In this document: in pieces, positions 30,368 to 41,747 of the stretch
Layout of the letters: every line of letters starts with the position of its first letter
How positions within the stretch are numbered: the stretch's first letter is position 1
Source: Zymoseptoria tritici IPO323
Taxonomy: Eukaryota; Ascomycota; Dothideomycetes; Mycosphaerellales; Mycosphaerellaceae
Assembly: GCF_000219625.1 (NCBI RefSeq)
Contig: NC_018213.1
Location: forward strand, 1,916,055 to 1,980,054
Length of the DNA stretch: 64,000 bases
Direction: 5' to 3'
The notes under the pieces: model-generated
What the model saw: only the letters and a program-made list of their open reading frames with translations
What the model was told of the DNA's origin: nothing
Database searches by the model: none
Made by a program: the position numbers and the translations under genes

Positions 30368-31380
30368 TGGACGATTGTCCTCCTCCTCTGCATCCACATC
30401 ACCCCGCCTTCTTTGCATCCGGCATGGTACCATTTACTTTGCATGACTGGATTCACTCTTGCGAGGGAAGAGAAACGTCTTCAAGCTTTAGAACCTTTAG
30501 AGGATTTTCGGAAATGATCCTAGAGGAATTAAGATTAGACTACAGACCATAGATGAGTACAATCCGCTCTTTCCATACCTCCCGATCTTGCAAGGAACAT
30601 CATCTACTGGCTGAAATGTTACAAGCTGGGCAAAGCTATGGCTCCTCTACTTGCCATCATATGCTCTTCTTGCTTCGCATTTCTAGCATATCAGAGTACG
30701 TCTCGAACATCTACCTCCTTCTGGTCGTCTTTGTTAATTTAGCGCTATAGCGCGAGGCATCGTTGGAAGATTCCCAGTCTTCAGTCTAAGCGGCGGCTGC
30801 ATTGATCGCGCCGACGATCATCCCATACACGTTGACAGTTATGAACTCCTCCGTGACGGCACTGGAGGCAAGAGGAGAGGGCGCCGTCGATGCACCTAGC
30901 GATGCTGAGACAAAGGCTTGGGTCGAGAAGTGGAGTATAATGAACCTACACCGGGCACTATAGGTGGCCAATTCGGCGCTTTTGGGAGCTGCTGCAAGTC
31001 TGGCATGATCTGCCTGATTGATCGAAGACACTTAATCGAGTCATGAAGAAGGTGCGCATTAATGTACAACGGTAGAGGACCATGTCAATCAACTCGCATA
31101 TTGAGCTTGAGACAATCATTGTATGAGCATGAAAAGTTTTCCACAAGTTGTCAAGATGAGTGTATATCGTAGTGAGGAAGTCAACAATGCTGATGTTCAT
31201 CAGCCGTGAAAGCGGTTTGAGCATTCATCGTTTCCACGGATTTCAGGCATCAAGGCATCAACTTCGCCGCGCCAAGGCCCACACTATTGAGCTTGAAATC
31301 CCGTGCGGAAAGTCCGACCTTGAGATCGCAGTGACAACCTCATTTCCACCACCAATTCACACCGGAGCAAATCAGCCAAG
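30368..31380. other. Intergenic, thioesterase to eL42
   Basis: About 1 kb. The first part is 3' UTR. AT-richer sequence at 30480-31200 has only short open frames. The right end is the ribosomal-protein promoter. No repeats or RNA genes were recognised. Confidence 0.45.
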
Positions 31381-32164
31381 ATGGTAAGCACGATTATTCC
31401 CTCCGATGAAATATTGCCATGCGCCGTGGTACCTGCGGAGATGAGCCAGACCTTGCGAGATGGGGGATGTGGGACCGCGGGAGTGGAGGCAAATGCAATG
31501 AGGAGCGATGAACATATGGGCAGCGCCGGCTACGCATGGCACACGACGAGCGCTGGATGTCGAAAAGAGAAGGAGATTGGCCGTCACAGAATTGCAGGAT
31601 GAGAGTTTGGATTCGTGGGACAAGAGGAGGACTTTCTCGCGGCGGACACATCTCCATATGGGCTCTGGCGATACAGCACATACACAAGGCGGCAACATGA
31701 TGGCAAGCGGAATGCTAATCACAATGGCCACCAGGTGAACGTACCAAAGACTCGTCGCACCTACTGCAAGGGCAAGGACTGCAAGAAGCACACCCAGCAC
31801 AAGGTCACCCAATACAAGGCAGGAAAGGTATGTTGATACTGGAGCTTCTCGCAGTCATATGCAGAAACTTACACATCCTTCAGGCTTCTCTTTTCGCCCA
31901 GGGAAAGCGCCGTTACGATCGCAAGCAGTCCGGTTACGGTGGTCAGACCAAGCCCGTGTTCCACAAGAAGGCCAAGACAACCAAGAAGGTCGTGCTCCGG
32001 TTAGAATGCACACAGTGCAAGACCAAGGCACAGCTCGCGCTCAAGCGCTGCAAGCACTTCGAGCTGGGGTATGTTGGGATCGAAGGCGAGGTAGATGTAA
32101 GGACCATGGCTAACATCAACGCAGTGGTGACAAGAAGACCAAGGGTGCTGCGCTCGTCTTCTAG
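31381..32164 (+). CDS. RPL42: 60S ribosomal protein eL42 (L44/L36a)
   Basis: Four exons: 31381-31383, 31735-31827, 31884-32068 and 32125-32164, giving 106 residues, identical in length to yeast Rpl42. Exon 1 is only the ATG, followed directly by GTAAGC and a 351-bp intron, a typical layout for fungal ribosomal protein genes. The zinc-binding cysteines (C12, C17 and a later CTQCK) are present, as is the E-site loop with [15 protein letters not shown]. Residue 56 is Pro, the form associated with cycloheximide sensitivity in yeasts. The protein sits at the tRNA E site of the large subunit. The last codons KGAALVF end exactly as in homologues. Confidence 0.97.
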
Positions 32165-32384
32165 ACGTGCTTTGCGTTCATGTCTTTCTTACGGCGTACG
32201 GAATGAGGGTCGAGTGGCTAGGCTTGTAGAGCCGGTTCGAGAACGAGAGGCTTGCATCCTGCATAAATTCACGACGTTTCGTTCGACATCCGACCCTTTG
32301 TCGAGTGACCTCATATGCTCGGCTCCTTTCATAGAACTCTGCTGTTTCGCTCCGGGATCATTCACTGCCATGAATGGAGGCACT

Positions 32385-32726
32385 TCACATTCTCGCTTCC
32401 ATCTGCCAACGTCCTACTCGATCTATCTTCTCGCCACCATCCATACACGCCTGTCGAAAGATACACGCCTCGCCGGCCCTCTCATAGTACTCAATCTTCG
32501 GCTCCCCATCCCACGTCGGTTGTGACTTGGTCCACATATTCGCGTAAGCCGAATTGGTCATCTGTACCTCCTCGATCCACTCCTTGTCCCTTGTCCAAAC
32601 TTCAATCTGACTGGTCTTTATTGTAGAAGAGGTCGAAGACGAGGCATTCGGGCTCTTTGCTGCACGCTGCCCACACGGGTCGGTGGCGGCTTTGAAAGTC
32701 TTCGGTTCGTCGGTCCTGACTTTGAT
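32385..32726 (-). CDS. Possible 3' exon of an unrecognised small gene
   Basis: A minus-strand frame of 113 codons follows a good acceptor (CACCCCACAG) and ends in TGA at 32385. It reads [16 protein letters not shown], then a Ser/Thr run, then a W/E/Y-rich tail ([23 protein letters not shown]) that looks coding. The frame stays open upstream to 32951 but has no ATG start, only GTG, so a 5' exon is needed and could not be placed. No family is recognised. It converges on eL42. Confidence 0.3.
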   Translation of the reverse strand: MKVRTDEPKTFKAATDPCGQRAAKSPNASSSTSSTIKTSQIEVWTRDKEWIEEVQMTNSAYANMWTKSQPTWDGEPKIEYYERAGEACIFRQACMDGGEKIDRVGRWQMEARM

Positions 32727-33101
32727 CTGTGGGGTGGGTGATTGGTGAGCATCATTTTTTGATGTAGTAATGCTGGAGAGACGAGACTTAAGGTCACGAA
32801 GACGGTGAGCTGGGCCAAGGTACTTGAAGTGTATTTGAGCAGACAGAACGTTGCTATTGTGATATATCGTAAGATGTTGGACTGAAGAAGAGCTGTCTTT
32901 GAATGAACCTAGTCCATGTTGACTACTGACTCTAGGTCCAAAGACATCCACAAAACGGAACAGTCAGTTAGCGAGTACTGTGAAAGCATTTCTCGTCCCA
33001 CTGCAATGCTAAGACATCCTCCTGTTCACATTGCCTCGAATTCAACGTTTCCATCACTCCGCTGTGTATACTAATCATGTCTCGAGATCGCCTATTGTGG
33101 A

Positions 33102-35523
33102 CTAAGTGGCACTCTCTCGTCCACTGGCTGCACCGGCTCTCGCATGCTCCCCAGCATCGCTCTCCGAATCACTCAAATTCCTCTCTTCCAACATGATGCC
33201 ACTGCTCCCACGACTGCCGGGTCTCTCCTCACTCTGCCGCCTCTCGCCCTTGACAAGTGGCCGGAGACCCGATCCACCTATCGACGCAACAGCACTAGGT
33301 TCCGCCTCTGCAACGGAAATCGGCGTGGAAGTGTTGACCAGCTCATGAACAGCGTGCAACGAGCTCTGAGCAGTCGTGGCAATGCTAGGATTCATGCTCG
33401 CGCCCATCTCCGCAAGGTCGAGCCCGTCATCTGCGTCGCCGCTGTGCATATCTAGATGGTTGCTGATCTGCCCGAGCCATCGCATAAGCAGCTTTCGTTT
33501 GATCGCTGTCCAGGTATTGATCGAGGTGTCGCCGCTGATTTGCTCGTCTGGCGTGAGCGCTGCGTAGCGATGCAGACCTGCAGTTTCTGTCTCTGTTGGT
33601 GTGAACCATCGCTTGATGAGACGCCACTTGAGGCGATGTGATCGTTTGATCGGTTCGATGTTCGGTGCGGCGCCAGACCTAGTCCAAAGCCCGGGATACT
33701 CCTCCTCGAGGTGGCTGTAAAGCGACTCATATTTGCCGCGGTCAGATTGAGCTTGATGAGTACGTTGGGCGCTGTGCTTGACAAAGTACCAGAGACAAAT
33801 GACTGCACGAATGTGTCAGCGTCGAGCGGACTCTTGAACGACTCGTGCGAGAGTGCTTACCAAGAACCATCAGCACACCTGCTGCGACAAAGTACCAACC
33901 CAGCCCAGGTAAAGTCTCCTCGCCGAATAGAGAAACATTCATTCCGAAGAAGCCAACGATAAATGTCAATGGCAGGAAAATGAACGTGATCCAGCTCAAT
34001 CTCCACATTGACAGTCCAAGCTGCAAAGACTGCTTCGCATCTCGAATGTTGACCGACTTGTACAGCAAATCGCTCAGACTGTTGGTTGGCGCAATGAGAT
34101 CGTCCGATAGGGCCCGTACCATGCGCTCATAGTCTCCGGGCGTATTGGCTAGCCAGTCAATCTCAAAAGCAAAGTCATCGTGATCCTTGGCAGCAAGCTC
34201 TCGCATATGCACTTGCATCTCATTGATCAGATCGCAGTGAATCCACATCACCTTCTCAGCTTTCAGCCAGTTCGCTTGGTTGAGCCAGAGTTCTGGTGCG
34301 CGGGACTCATCGGCTGGATTCTCATAGATTTTGTCCTCGAGAATAGAGACGTGATCAGTCGCGACGACAAGGTAGTGGTTCCAGACGACCCCTAGGCCAT
34401 TGAATATATCGCGTAGTATCAGATCTGTGCATTGCGCTGCAAGACGGGAGTCATTCAGTACGTCCTCCTTCCGCAGATAGAACGATAGACGACGCCAACG
34501 CTTCTCATAATCATTGCGTGGTTGCGAAAGGCAATCGTTGAGATTCGACGAGGCGGAGATCTCGAAGACGATGACAGTGTTGCTATTGTCAAGAGTGTCC
34601 AGATCAACGACCCCATCGTTCTTTCCAGAGACGTGACCCGTGATCCCAGCGTCAGGCTTTGCGTATGGGTTCTTCACAGCAACATCTGGCGATGCATGGG
34701 ATGCTTCTCCCAGATCCCTCTGCACATAGACCGACACCCGCTGAATGGAGATGTCGTACCCATGAGGAGATTTTGCATCATCGTACGCATTGAGATGCAT
34801 CAATCTGGCTGGAGTGGGCTTGCTAGAGGCACCTGTATGCTCAGAGGAGTCTTTTCGTCGGCGAGGCGGCTCTGTGGGAAACGCCTTGAGATAGTCAAAT
34901 CCGAATGCCGTTCGAGATATGTTCCGCCATGGATCAGTCTGGCCCCGCCAAGATCGTCCGCTTGGAAATGGCTTCCCTTTACGTTGGCGTGGTTTCTCAT
35001 AACGTGCCCACTTGCTGAAGCTTTGCATGCCGACCACTTCGCTGGGATGGTCGATATTGAATTTGGCGAGTAGGAATGCCACTGCCCAAGGTGCATTTTG
35101 AACATGCACCACTCGAAGCGCAGCGCCATGGACTCGTGTGCTGTCTGCATAGAATTGTCGCAGGCCTTCGATCGACTGAAACTCTTGTGCTGCTACAGAC
35201 ACTTGACGTCGGTCGGTGTCTTGCGCATGCTCGTTGGAGATGTAGTCAATGATCAGCACTCGTCCATCTTTGAAAGAATGTCGATCCCATTTGATCTTCC
35301 ACTCCACCTCGGTGTCGTGATTGCGCAGCCAGGCGTCGTGGCGGGCATGATGACGAGCGAGTCGCTCCGTTTCCACTCGTGGCAATTGCTGTCGATCGCT
35401 CCCCTTGGAACGGACGTTCGAATTTGATGTTCCATTCTGCTTCGTGCTCGCTTTGCTAGACGTTCTGGAGACCGAGATGCTCGGTAGACGCCCTCCTCCA
35501 CCTGGAGCCTGCGCTTGCGCCAT
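33102..35523 (-). CDS. CorA-family Mg2+ transporter-like membrane protein
   Basis: Two exons on the minus strand, 35523-33861 and 33802-33102, giving 787 residues. The long N-terminal cytosolic part carries WAVAFLLAKFNI and related fungal-conserved blocks. The CorA core follows with a long helix, then the first transmembrane helix (WITFIFLPLTFIVGFF) and the signature GMN at about residues 527-529. The second transmembrane helix (GLGWYFVAAGVLMVL) is split by the 58-bp intron and completed in exon 2 by VICLWYFV. The C-terminal 230 residues are cytosolic and Ser/Glu-rich. CorA proteins form pentameric Mg2+ channels; this fungal branch with a large N-terminus is probably at the plasma membrane. 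MAQAQAP is taken as the start; a Met 64 codons upstream is in frame but outside conserved sequence. Confidence 0.88.
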
Positions 35524-35841
35524 GCTCGAAATCCTGGGCTTCACATATGTACTGATGCAAACCAGACGCAGAACGAGAATTCCTGCACGGACGGTGACTG
35601 CGAATTCATATTGCAGCCTGAATGTGGATTCACCGGTCTTTTGAAGGAATTGAGGCGCAGGGTTCTGGCAATGTGGATGCGAATCCTCGCTTAGCGCTGT
35701 GGCTTCGAGATGCATGAAGCATCATCATGCATGCACAAGGATTCTCGGGGTGCGTTCGAAGGTCTCAGCCGCATTGTCTAGATGGACGATCTGTTGCACA
35801 AATCGCATAACTCATGTAGCTTGTATTCTGTTGTTCTGCCC
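35524..35841. other. Intergenic, CorA-like to RRT8-like
   Basis: Tandem minus-strand genes. Contains the CorA-like promoter and the 3' end of the next gene. No separate feature is seen. Confidence 0.45.
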
Positions 35842-36705
35842 TCATGGCTCGTCTGCATACGCTGGCGGATGATCGTCTTCACTGATGGGCTCTTCTGCAT
35901 GTTCGAGGCTCTGTCTTTCCTGCTCCATGCGCACACTCAGCAACGCACTACCAGCTGCGGTAGTGAGAAGCAGCAGCATCGCCAGAACTGGAATAAGCTG
36001 TAAAATCATGTGTACTGTCCCAAACCACATGTATTCAAATCTCTTTCTTTTCGTGGTCGTGAAAGCCTTCCTCTGTTTCTTCGTAAATTGCCGAAGTTGG
36101 AAGTACCGCCAGTTCATAAGTGGTCCAGCCCGGTACCCTGTGAGTAGAAGAAAGAGAGGCACGCCGGCGAACGGAACGAAGTTGAGAGGTAGGAGTATGA
36201 TCAGCTCCACGATCTGGCGAAAGGAGAAGGGTGCGAATTTGGCGCCCGAGTCTCGTGGCCCCAATCGTTTGTATGGATCGCTCTCTTCGATGTTGTCCGA
36301 CACCTCACGTCTGCTCTTCACCAAGTGTTCGTAGCCCTCGCCCACCAAGACCGCATCGAAAATGTCGACCTGTGTATCGTCCACAAACAGGGCTTCAAAG
36401 AGCAATTGTATTATGAGCGCGCCGACCGCGAGGAGGAAAAAGGTCGCGTTGACCCATGCTGAGCCTTTGTAATGGAAGAGAGCGAGAAAGGCCACGATCG
36501 GTAGATACGCCGTGAGGAAGAGGATGATCAAGATGCAAGTCGAAAGCAAGGTCAATGGTACCAGTCGGCTTCGCAAGAGAGGATGTAGATAGCGGTGCGT
36601 CGCAAAGTACCATATTCCTTTGATCGGATATAACCATGCCGTCGTCACGTTCGAGCGGACGAATCGCTGAATCGGCGCCGTTCGTGTCGCAAGGTCTCGT
36701 GCCAT
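35842..36705 (-). CDS. RRT8/EI24-like multi-pass membrane protein
   Basis: Single-exon, 287 residues. It opens with YPIKGIWYFATHRYLHPLL, the conserved entry of fungal Lds/Rrt8-type and EI24 proteins. Hydrophobic segments lie at about 50-75, 82-105, 165-195 and 225-255. The RRT8-like group in yeast is linked to lipid droplets and spore-wall assembly; EI24 proteins are ER membrane proteins. The tail is acidic and Pro-rich (PISEDDHPPAYADEP) and contains a PPAY motif that could bind WW-domain ubiquitin ligases such as Rsp5. That last point is inference. Confidence 0.82.
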   Translation of the reverse strand: MARDLATRTAPIQRFVRSNVTTAWLYPIKGIWYFATHRYLHPLLRSRLVPLTLLSTCILIILFLTAYLPIVAFLALFHYKGSAWVNATFFLLAVGALIIQLLFEALFVDDTQVDIFDAVLVGEGYEHLVKSRREVSDNIEESDPYKRLGPRDSGAKFAPFSFRQIVELIILLPLNFVPFAGVPLFLLLTGYRAGPLMNWRYFQLRQFTKKQRKAFTTTKRKRFEYMWFGTVHMILQLIPVLAMLLLLTTAAGSALLSVRMEQERQSLEHAEEPISEDDHPPAYADEP

Positions 36706-36944
36706 GGCGGATGAAGTCGAGGGTGGCGGAGAAAGTTGTCCTGGGCTATGCGACTGTCATGGAGATTTGATTGAGGCGTGCAATGAAGATGGCATGGAGA
36801 TTAAAGTCGAGGTAGTTCTTCTAAAGATAATGGTTGCCTGCCGGCGCCCGCCTGCCGTTCCGCATGTGAAGATCCAGGAAGCTCAAAGCATGACGTCGGC
36901 CGATCGACTTCACTTGGTCAAAGTTTCCGCTACAACCACATCAC

Positions 36945-38018
36945 ATGGCATCAATACCAAATCTCAACACCTTGCGCACAGGTCGGCGAGGCTCACGATT
37001 ACGAGGTCGCTCTGGACCTGGAAACGATCCGACTGACGAAGATGTCGAAAAAGCACGCGACAAAATCATTCAGCAGACCGACAACGATGCAACGAGCAGT
37101 CGAATGAGCGCCGTTTCTCTTGGCTATCTGGAAGATCGGTATGCAAGAACATTCTTCCCGCAAGGTCAGGAGATACCCAAACGATATCCCATCATCAATC
37201 GTGGCACCTATGTCCGGACTCAAGCAATCGACAGGCTCGTCCAACGCTTCCTCGACTCAAACCCTGCACAGCGCAAACAGATCATCTCGCTAGGTGCCGG
37301 CTCCGATACACGATTCTTTCGACTCTGTGCCGGAAAGTACAATGTCGTTTATCATGAAGTCGACTTCGAATCGAACGTCATTCCCAAGCGCACCTCGATC
37401 CGCGGCTCTGCGGACATCCTCTCGATGACCGTTGCAAGAGACAACAGTTCCTCATACCACCTCCATGCGCTGGATCTTCGCAACTTGACCGAGAAGTCTC
37501 CACCCATCATCCCAGATCTAGAGGCACAAACCGCGACGCTCATTCTCAGCGAATGCTGTCTGTGCTACCTCCCGCCGGATCTAGCCACGAGCGTTCTGCA
37601 ATACTTCACCATGAATCTCCATGGTAGTCGTGCAATCGTTCTCTACGAACCCATCCGGCCGTTCGACCCTTTTGGCAAGACTATGGTGTCCAATTTGAGC
37701 TCGCGAGGCATTGAGCTACGAACGCTGAAACGGTACTGCTCGTTAGAGGCGCAAAGACAACGCTTGCGATTGGCTGGATTTGATGATGGCCAGGGTGCGA
37801 GGGATGTGCATCAGCTGTGGAGTAGTGATGAATGGGTCAGCAAATCTGAGCGCGAGAGGATTGATAAGCTGGAGTGGTTGGATGAAGTGGAAGAGTGGAA
37901 GCTACTAGCGAGCCACTACTGCGTGGCATGGGCATGGCGAGGCGAAGACTTCAAGGATGCTTGGCGTGAGATCGAAGGCGGACGTACAGACGAAGAGAAC
38001 AAAGACGATGGAGTGTGA
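36945..38018 (+). CDS. PPM1: Leucine carboxyl methyltransferase 1
   Basis: Single-exon, 357 residues. The SAM-dependent methyltransferase core is complete: RYPIINRGTYVRTQAID, motif I QIISLGAGSDTRFFRL, YHEVDFESNV, LILSECCLCYLPP and a late EWKLLASHYCVAWAW. PPM1/LCMT1 methylates the C-terminal leucine of the protein phosphatase 2A catalytic subunit and so controls assembly with regulatory B subunits in the cytosol. The start follows a run of A/C-rich sequence (CATCACATGG). The next gene converges, with 60 bases between the stop codons. Confidence 0.95.
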   Translation: MASIPNLNTLRTGRRGSRLRGRSGPGNDPTDEDVEKARDKIIQQTDNDATSSRMSAVSLGYLEDRYARTFFPQGQEIPKRYPIINRGTYVRTQAIDRLVQRFLDSNPAQRKQIISLGAGSDTRFFRLCAGKYNVVYHEVDFESNVIPKRTSIRGSADILSMTVARDNSSSYHLHALDLRNLTEKSPPIIPDLEAQTATLILSECCLCYLPPDLATSVLQYFTMNLHGSRAIVLYEPIRPFDPFGKTMVSNLSSRGIELRTLKRYCSLEAQRQRLRLAGFDDGQGARDVHQLWSSDEWVSKSERERIDKLEWLDEVEEWKLLASHYCVAWAWRGEDFKDAWREIEGGRTDEENKDDGV

Positions 38019-38078
38019 GCTCAACAAACAGCGCATTTGAATCCATTCAACGTAAGTAAACCTCCCGAAACCAACTAC

Positions 38079-38770
38079 TCAAAACCATTTCGACCACATC
38101 TCCTGAATCTCCGGGTCCGCGAGAGCCTTCTCCTCTTCCGTCAACTGGCGGTCAAAATCCCAGTCTTTCACCAAGTCCTCCCACCAATCGTCTCTCTCCT
38201 TCTCCACGACAGGCTGTGCGCATGGCTCCGCCCCGCCCGCCTCAGCCCTCATACTAGGCGGCGGCGCAGGGCGAGCTCTCCGTGCTCCAGCTCTCTTGAG
38301 AGGCCGGTCCTCCGGCGGTGGTGTCGGCTCACGCTGATGTCGCTCCGCACGTTCGATGTCCGCGTGAGGTTTGGGCGCATATGCCCCACGCTTCGGGATT
38401 GGTGGTGCGGACTGTGGTGCTGGGCCGAAGGTCGTTCGTTCGAACGGAGAGTCGCCGAAGGAGGAGCGGGGAGGTGGTCGAAAGCCTCGCAGTGGTGGGC
38501 GGCAGGTTGCGTCGTGAAACTCCTCACGCGCAGTGAGGTCCGTGAGGACATCTCTCGCGTGGTTGATCTGGGAGGTGAAAATTCAGCGTCATTCTGCAAA
38601 ACGCTGTCCCAAACGGGAAGGCTTACTGTCGCCATGACATTGGCGTCGCCCCCTTTGTCTGGGTGGTGCCTCATCGAGAGGACTTTGTACCGCCGGTTCA
38701 CTTCTTCGGCCGTGCAGGTCTCAGGGAGGGAGAGAATCTCATAGTGATTTTGGTGGATTTTGGGCGCCAT
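38079..38770 (-). CDS. Small J-domain protein
   Basis: Two exons on the minus strand, 38770-38627 and 38567-38079, giving 210 residues. The J domain covers about 8-65: YEILSLPETCTAEEVNRRYK, the HPD motif at residues 36-38, and after the splice NHARDVLTDLTAREEFHD (helix IV). The 59-bp intron has a GTAAGC donor and CCCAG acceptor. The rest is basic, Pro/Arg-rich and likely disordered, ending in an acidic-aromatic stretch (DDWWEDLVKDW, EMWSKWF). An intact HPD means it can stimulate an Hsp70 ATPase. The partner and compartment are not evident; there is no zinc finger or C-terminal substrate domain. Confidence 0.88.
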
Positions 38771-39175
38771 GCTTCGAGGAGAGGAGCGCTTCTTGAAGGG
38801 TAGTGGTTGTCTCGAGCGGCAGAGTGGTGGTACTGCGGAAGAGAGAAGAAGAACGAGTCTGGCCTGCAGATTGATATGTGTGTTTGTGTCTGATGAAGTG
38901 TTGGAAGGCGAGTCGTATGTTGGTATGGAAGGTATCGGAAAGAAACAGAAATGGAACAGGAATCCTTTGCGAGATATATGTCCATTTATGCACTTTTCAC
39001 CTATTGTCGAAATGGCCGATTCAACACAATAACAAGGAACACAAGTGACAGTGTCAAAAAACTCTACAATGGACCAAAGTGAAAAGTGAGACAGACCCTT
39101 GTGTCGATTGTTCTGTATTGTTATTTTCACTGACAAGTGAAGTGAAGATCTCACTGTGTGGCCAAGGAATCGTTT
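38771..39175. other. Intergenic, J-protein to ATM1
   Basis: J-protein promoter and ATM1 3' flank. A direct echo of CACTTTTCACTT/AAGTGAAA words near 39050-39145 is the only visible structure. Confidence 0.4.
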
Positions 39176-41410
39176 CTACCGCTTCTTCTCCTTCTCGCCA
39201 TCAACCGTATCTTGATCCTCCACAAACGCCATCTCTTGTGCGCTCCAAAGCTCCCCATAGATGCCTCCACTATCCACTAGCTTCTCGTGTGTTCCTTGTT
39301 CGGCCACACTGCCATCCTTCAACACAATGATGATGTCCGCATCCAAGATAGTCCTCAAGCGATGCGCAATGAAGACGCTAGTTCTATGCTTGTCTTTCAG
39401 AATCGAGTTGATCTCACCGAGCAACCTCTGTTCGGTGTAAGTATCCAATGCACTCGTTGCTTCATCGAAGAACAGCAGTGGTGGATCCTTGAGGATCAGT
39501 CGGCTGATCGCAAGACGTTGTTTCTCGCCTCCGGAGATCATCATTCCACGCTCTCCGACCATCGTCTTGTAGCCGTCTGGTAGGGTCTGTATGGTTTCGT
39601 GAATCCTGGCGCGTTGGGCGGCTGCTGTCACTTCTTCAGAGCTGGCATTGATGTTTCCGTAGCGGATGTTGTGCTCGATGGTGTCGTTGAAAAGTGGTGT
39701 GTCCTGTGGTACCACACCAATCGCCTTGCGAAGGCTCTCCAATGTGACATCACGAATGTCTTGCCCATCAACCAGGATGCGGCCTTCTTGAACATCGTAG
39801 AAGCGGAAGAGAAGTCGGAGAATCGTCGACTTGCCACAGCCGCTGGGCCCGACAATGGCCACCTTCTTGCCGGCTGGGATTGTCAAGTTCAAGTTCTTGA
39901 CGATGGGACGATCAGTCCGGTAGCCAAATGTGACGTTCTCAAATTTGATCTCTCCGCCTTTGTTGAGAAGCAGCTGCTTCGCATCCTTACGCTCTTTGAT
40001 GGCCACATCTTCCTTCTGCAGATTGAACAAGGTCTCCATGTCGAGCAAACTCTGGCGCAGCTCGCGGTAGACGCTTCCAAGGAAGTTCAGCGGCACACTG
40101 AGCTGGAAGACGAGCTGATTGACCATAACGAGGTCGCCGACTGTCAAGCTTCCTGTCGCAACGCCCTGCGCAGCCATGTACATCATTCCTGTCAATGCAG
40201 TCGAGAAGATGAGATTCTGACCAATGTTGAGGTAAGCAAGCGACGTTGCAACTTTGATGCTGGAAGTCTCGTAATTCTTCAGCGCACCGTCATATCGCTT
40301 CGCTTCGTATGCTTCGTTGTTGAAGTACTTTACGGCTTCGTAGTTGATCAGACTGTCCACTGCAACTGTTGCACCTTTGTTATCAGCAGCGTTGGCTTGC
40401 TTCCGGAACTTTGTGCGCCAGGCTGTCGTGGCGATCGTGAACCAGGAGTAAGCCGTCATGGTTCCAACTGTTAGAGCGGCAAACTTCCACCCATATTGAT
40501 AGGTCAGGACACCGGAGACCAGTCCAATCTCAAGCGCGGTCGGAATGATGTGGAAGATCATCGATGTCAAGAGGAAGCTTATTCCCTTCGTACCACGATC
40601 GATGGCTCGCGTCAGTCCACCCGTCTGACGAGACAGGTGGAAGTTCAGATCGAGCTTGAGGAGGTGCTTGAAGACATTGCCGGCGACCCGACGAATAGCT
40701 TTCTGCGAGACTGATGCGAATAGAGCATTCCGGAGTTCTTGAGCGAGCGTAGCTCCTATTCTCGTGGCACCATCTACACTATTGTCAGCACCACGGTGGA
40801 GCAGAGGTAATCGAGACTCATACATGCAAATATAGCTGCGCCAGCTACTGTCATTGCTGTGCCGCCCGTAGCTGCAAAGTCGATGTTCATCGAGTCGACA
40901 ATGTCTTTGAAGTAGAAAGGTACTTGTACATTGAGAACCTACATGTCTATCAATGATCCGCGGTCTAGGATAGATTGAGGATCGAGAGCCTACCTTCGCA
41001 CCGATCAACAGCCCTAGACTCAAGCTGACCCTGAAGCGTGTGTTGAAGTCGTTCTTAGGCCAAAGATACTGCACCATGTCCTTCATGATAGCCCAGTCCA
41101 TCTTCCTCTGAGCTGCGTTTGAGACTGTTTGCTCTGACAGTAACGATCCATTCTTCGCCGTCGGCTCAGCAGGCTTCGCTTTCTGCACACCTTCCGGCTG
41201 TACGCTCTCCGCCGCTGGCTGCTTCGCCTGTATCTCCTTTTCCGCGGTCCTTGCCCTCGCATCGTCTTTCCGATGCCGAGGCGTACTCGCAAACACTCGT
41301 CTCGCATGCCATGCTGCTTGTAGGTAGACCGGTGCACCCAGTCTTTGTGGCCGTAGCTGAACCTTTGCCGGACTCAAAGTTGCCCTCAGGCAAGCCCTGC
41401 TGGCTAACAT
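39176..41410 (-). CDS. ATM1: Mitochondrial iron-sulfur cluster ABC transporter
   Basis: Three exons on the minus strand, 41410-40994, 40938-40824 and 40773-39176, giving 709 residues. An Arg-rich mitochondrial presequence covers about the first 45 residues ([20 protein letters not shown]). The half-transporter membrane domain follows, with the Atm1 hallmark [13 protein letters not shown] and [16 protein letters not shown]...[15 protein letters not shown]. The nucleotide-binding domain has Walker [11 protein letters not shown]-loop [13 protein letters not shown] signature ISGGEKQRL, Walker B LLFFDEAT and H-loop IAHRL. Atm1 exports a sulfur/glutathione compound from the matrix for cytosolic Fe-S protein assembly. 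The frame is open 83 codons upstream, but the Met at 41410 gives the expected presequence. Confidence 0.96.
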   Translation of the reverse strand: MLASRACLRATLSPAKVQLRPQRLGAPVYLQAAWHARRVFASTPRHRKDDARARTAEKEIQAKQPAAESVQPEGVQKAKPAEPTAKNGSLLSEQTVSNAAQRKMDWAIMKDMVQYLWPKNDFNTRFRVSLSLGLLIGAKVGSRSSIYPRPRIIDRHVGSQCTSTFLLQRHCRLDEHRLCSYGRHSNDSSWRSYICMYESRLPLLHRGADNSVDGATRIGATLAQELRNALFASVSQKAIRRVAGNVFKHLLKLDLNFHLSRQTGGLTRAIDRGTKGISFLLTSMIFHIIPTALEIGLVSGVLTYQYGWKFAALTVGTMTAYSWFTIATTAWRTKFRKQANAADNKGATVAVDSLINYEAVKYFNNEAYEAKRYDGALKNYETSSIKVATSLAYLNIGQNLIFSTALTGMMYMAAQGVATGSLTVGDLVMVNQLVFQLSVPLNFLGSVYRELRQSLLDMETLFNLQKEDVAIKERKDAKQLLLNKGGEIKFENVTFGYRTDRPIVKNLNLTIPAGKKVAIVGPSGCGKSTILRLLFRFYDVQEGRILVDGQDIRDVTLESLRKAIGVVPQDTPLFNDTIEHNIRYGNINASSEEVTAAAQRARIHETIQTLPDGYKTMVGERGMMISGGEKQRLAISRLILKDPPLLFFDEATSALDTYTEQRLLGEINSILKDKHRTSVFIAHRLRTILDADIIIVLKDGSVAEQGTHEKLVDSGGIYGELWSAQEMAFVEDQDTVDGEKEKKR

Positions 41411-41747
41411 GTCTGTAGCACTGTTCAGGCCATGCAGCTTGTGGGCCGTAGGTCCTTTTTCTCCAAGCTCTTGCCTTTTGCGCACTATTCCGGGCCAAAC
41501 CGAATCGTCAGTGGTATAAACAGTTTGTTGGCAAGGGGCATGCAAAGGAGGACAACGATGGACAGCAAGGTGTTTTGGTGCGATCGCGTGCTTTAAGCAG
41601 AAGTGATGATGACCGACCTCAGATCGATGTGATCGAGCTACCTTAGCCATGCACGTCACTTCTGGAAGCTGCAGAAGCTCGACGCGAAAACAACCTCACC
41701 TCTAGAACTACCGACATCAACTACTCAGGCCGAACCAATCCTTCGCA
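41411..41747. promoter_or_regulatory. Shared promoter region, ATM1 / AIM24
   Basis: 337 bases between the start codons of two divergently transcribed genes for mitochondrial proteins. No defined transcription-factor site is claimed. Confidence 0.55.

Noticed and set aside
35523..35715. Longer N-terminus (64 residues) for the CorA-like protein
   Set aside because: The extension is His/Cys-rich leader-like sequence with no conservation; the ATG at 35523 has a better context.
39599..40474. A 291-codon plus-strand frame inside ATM1
   Set aside because: Exact antisense of conserved ATM1 exon 3 with no domain of its own; a shadow of a high-GC coding frame.
41410..41659. Longer N-terminus (83 residues) for ATM1
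   Set aside because: It would bury the Arg-rich mitochondrial presequence that begins at 41410.
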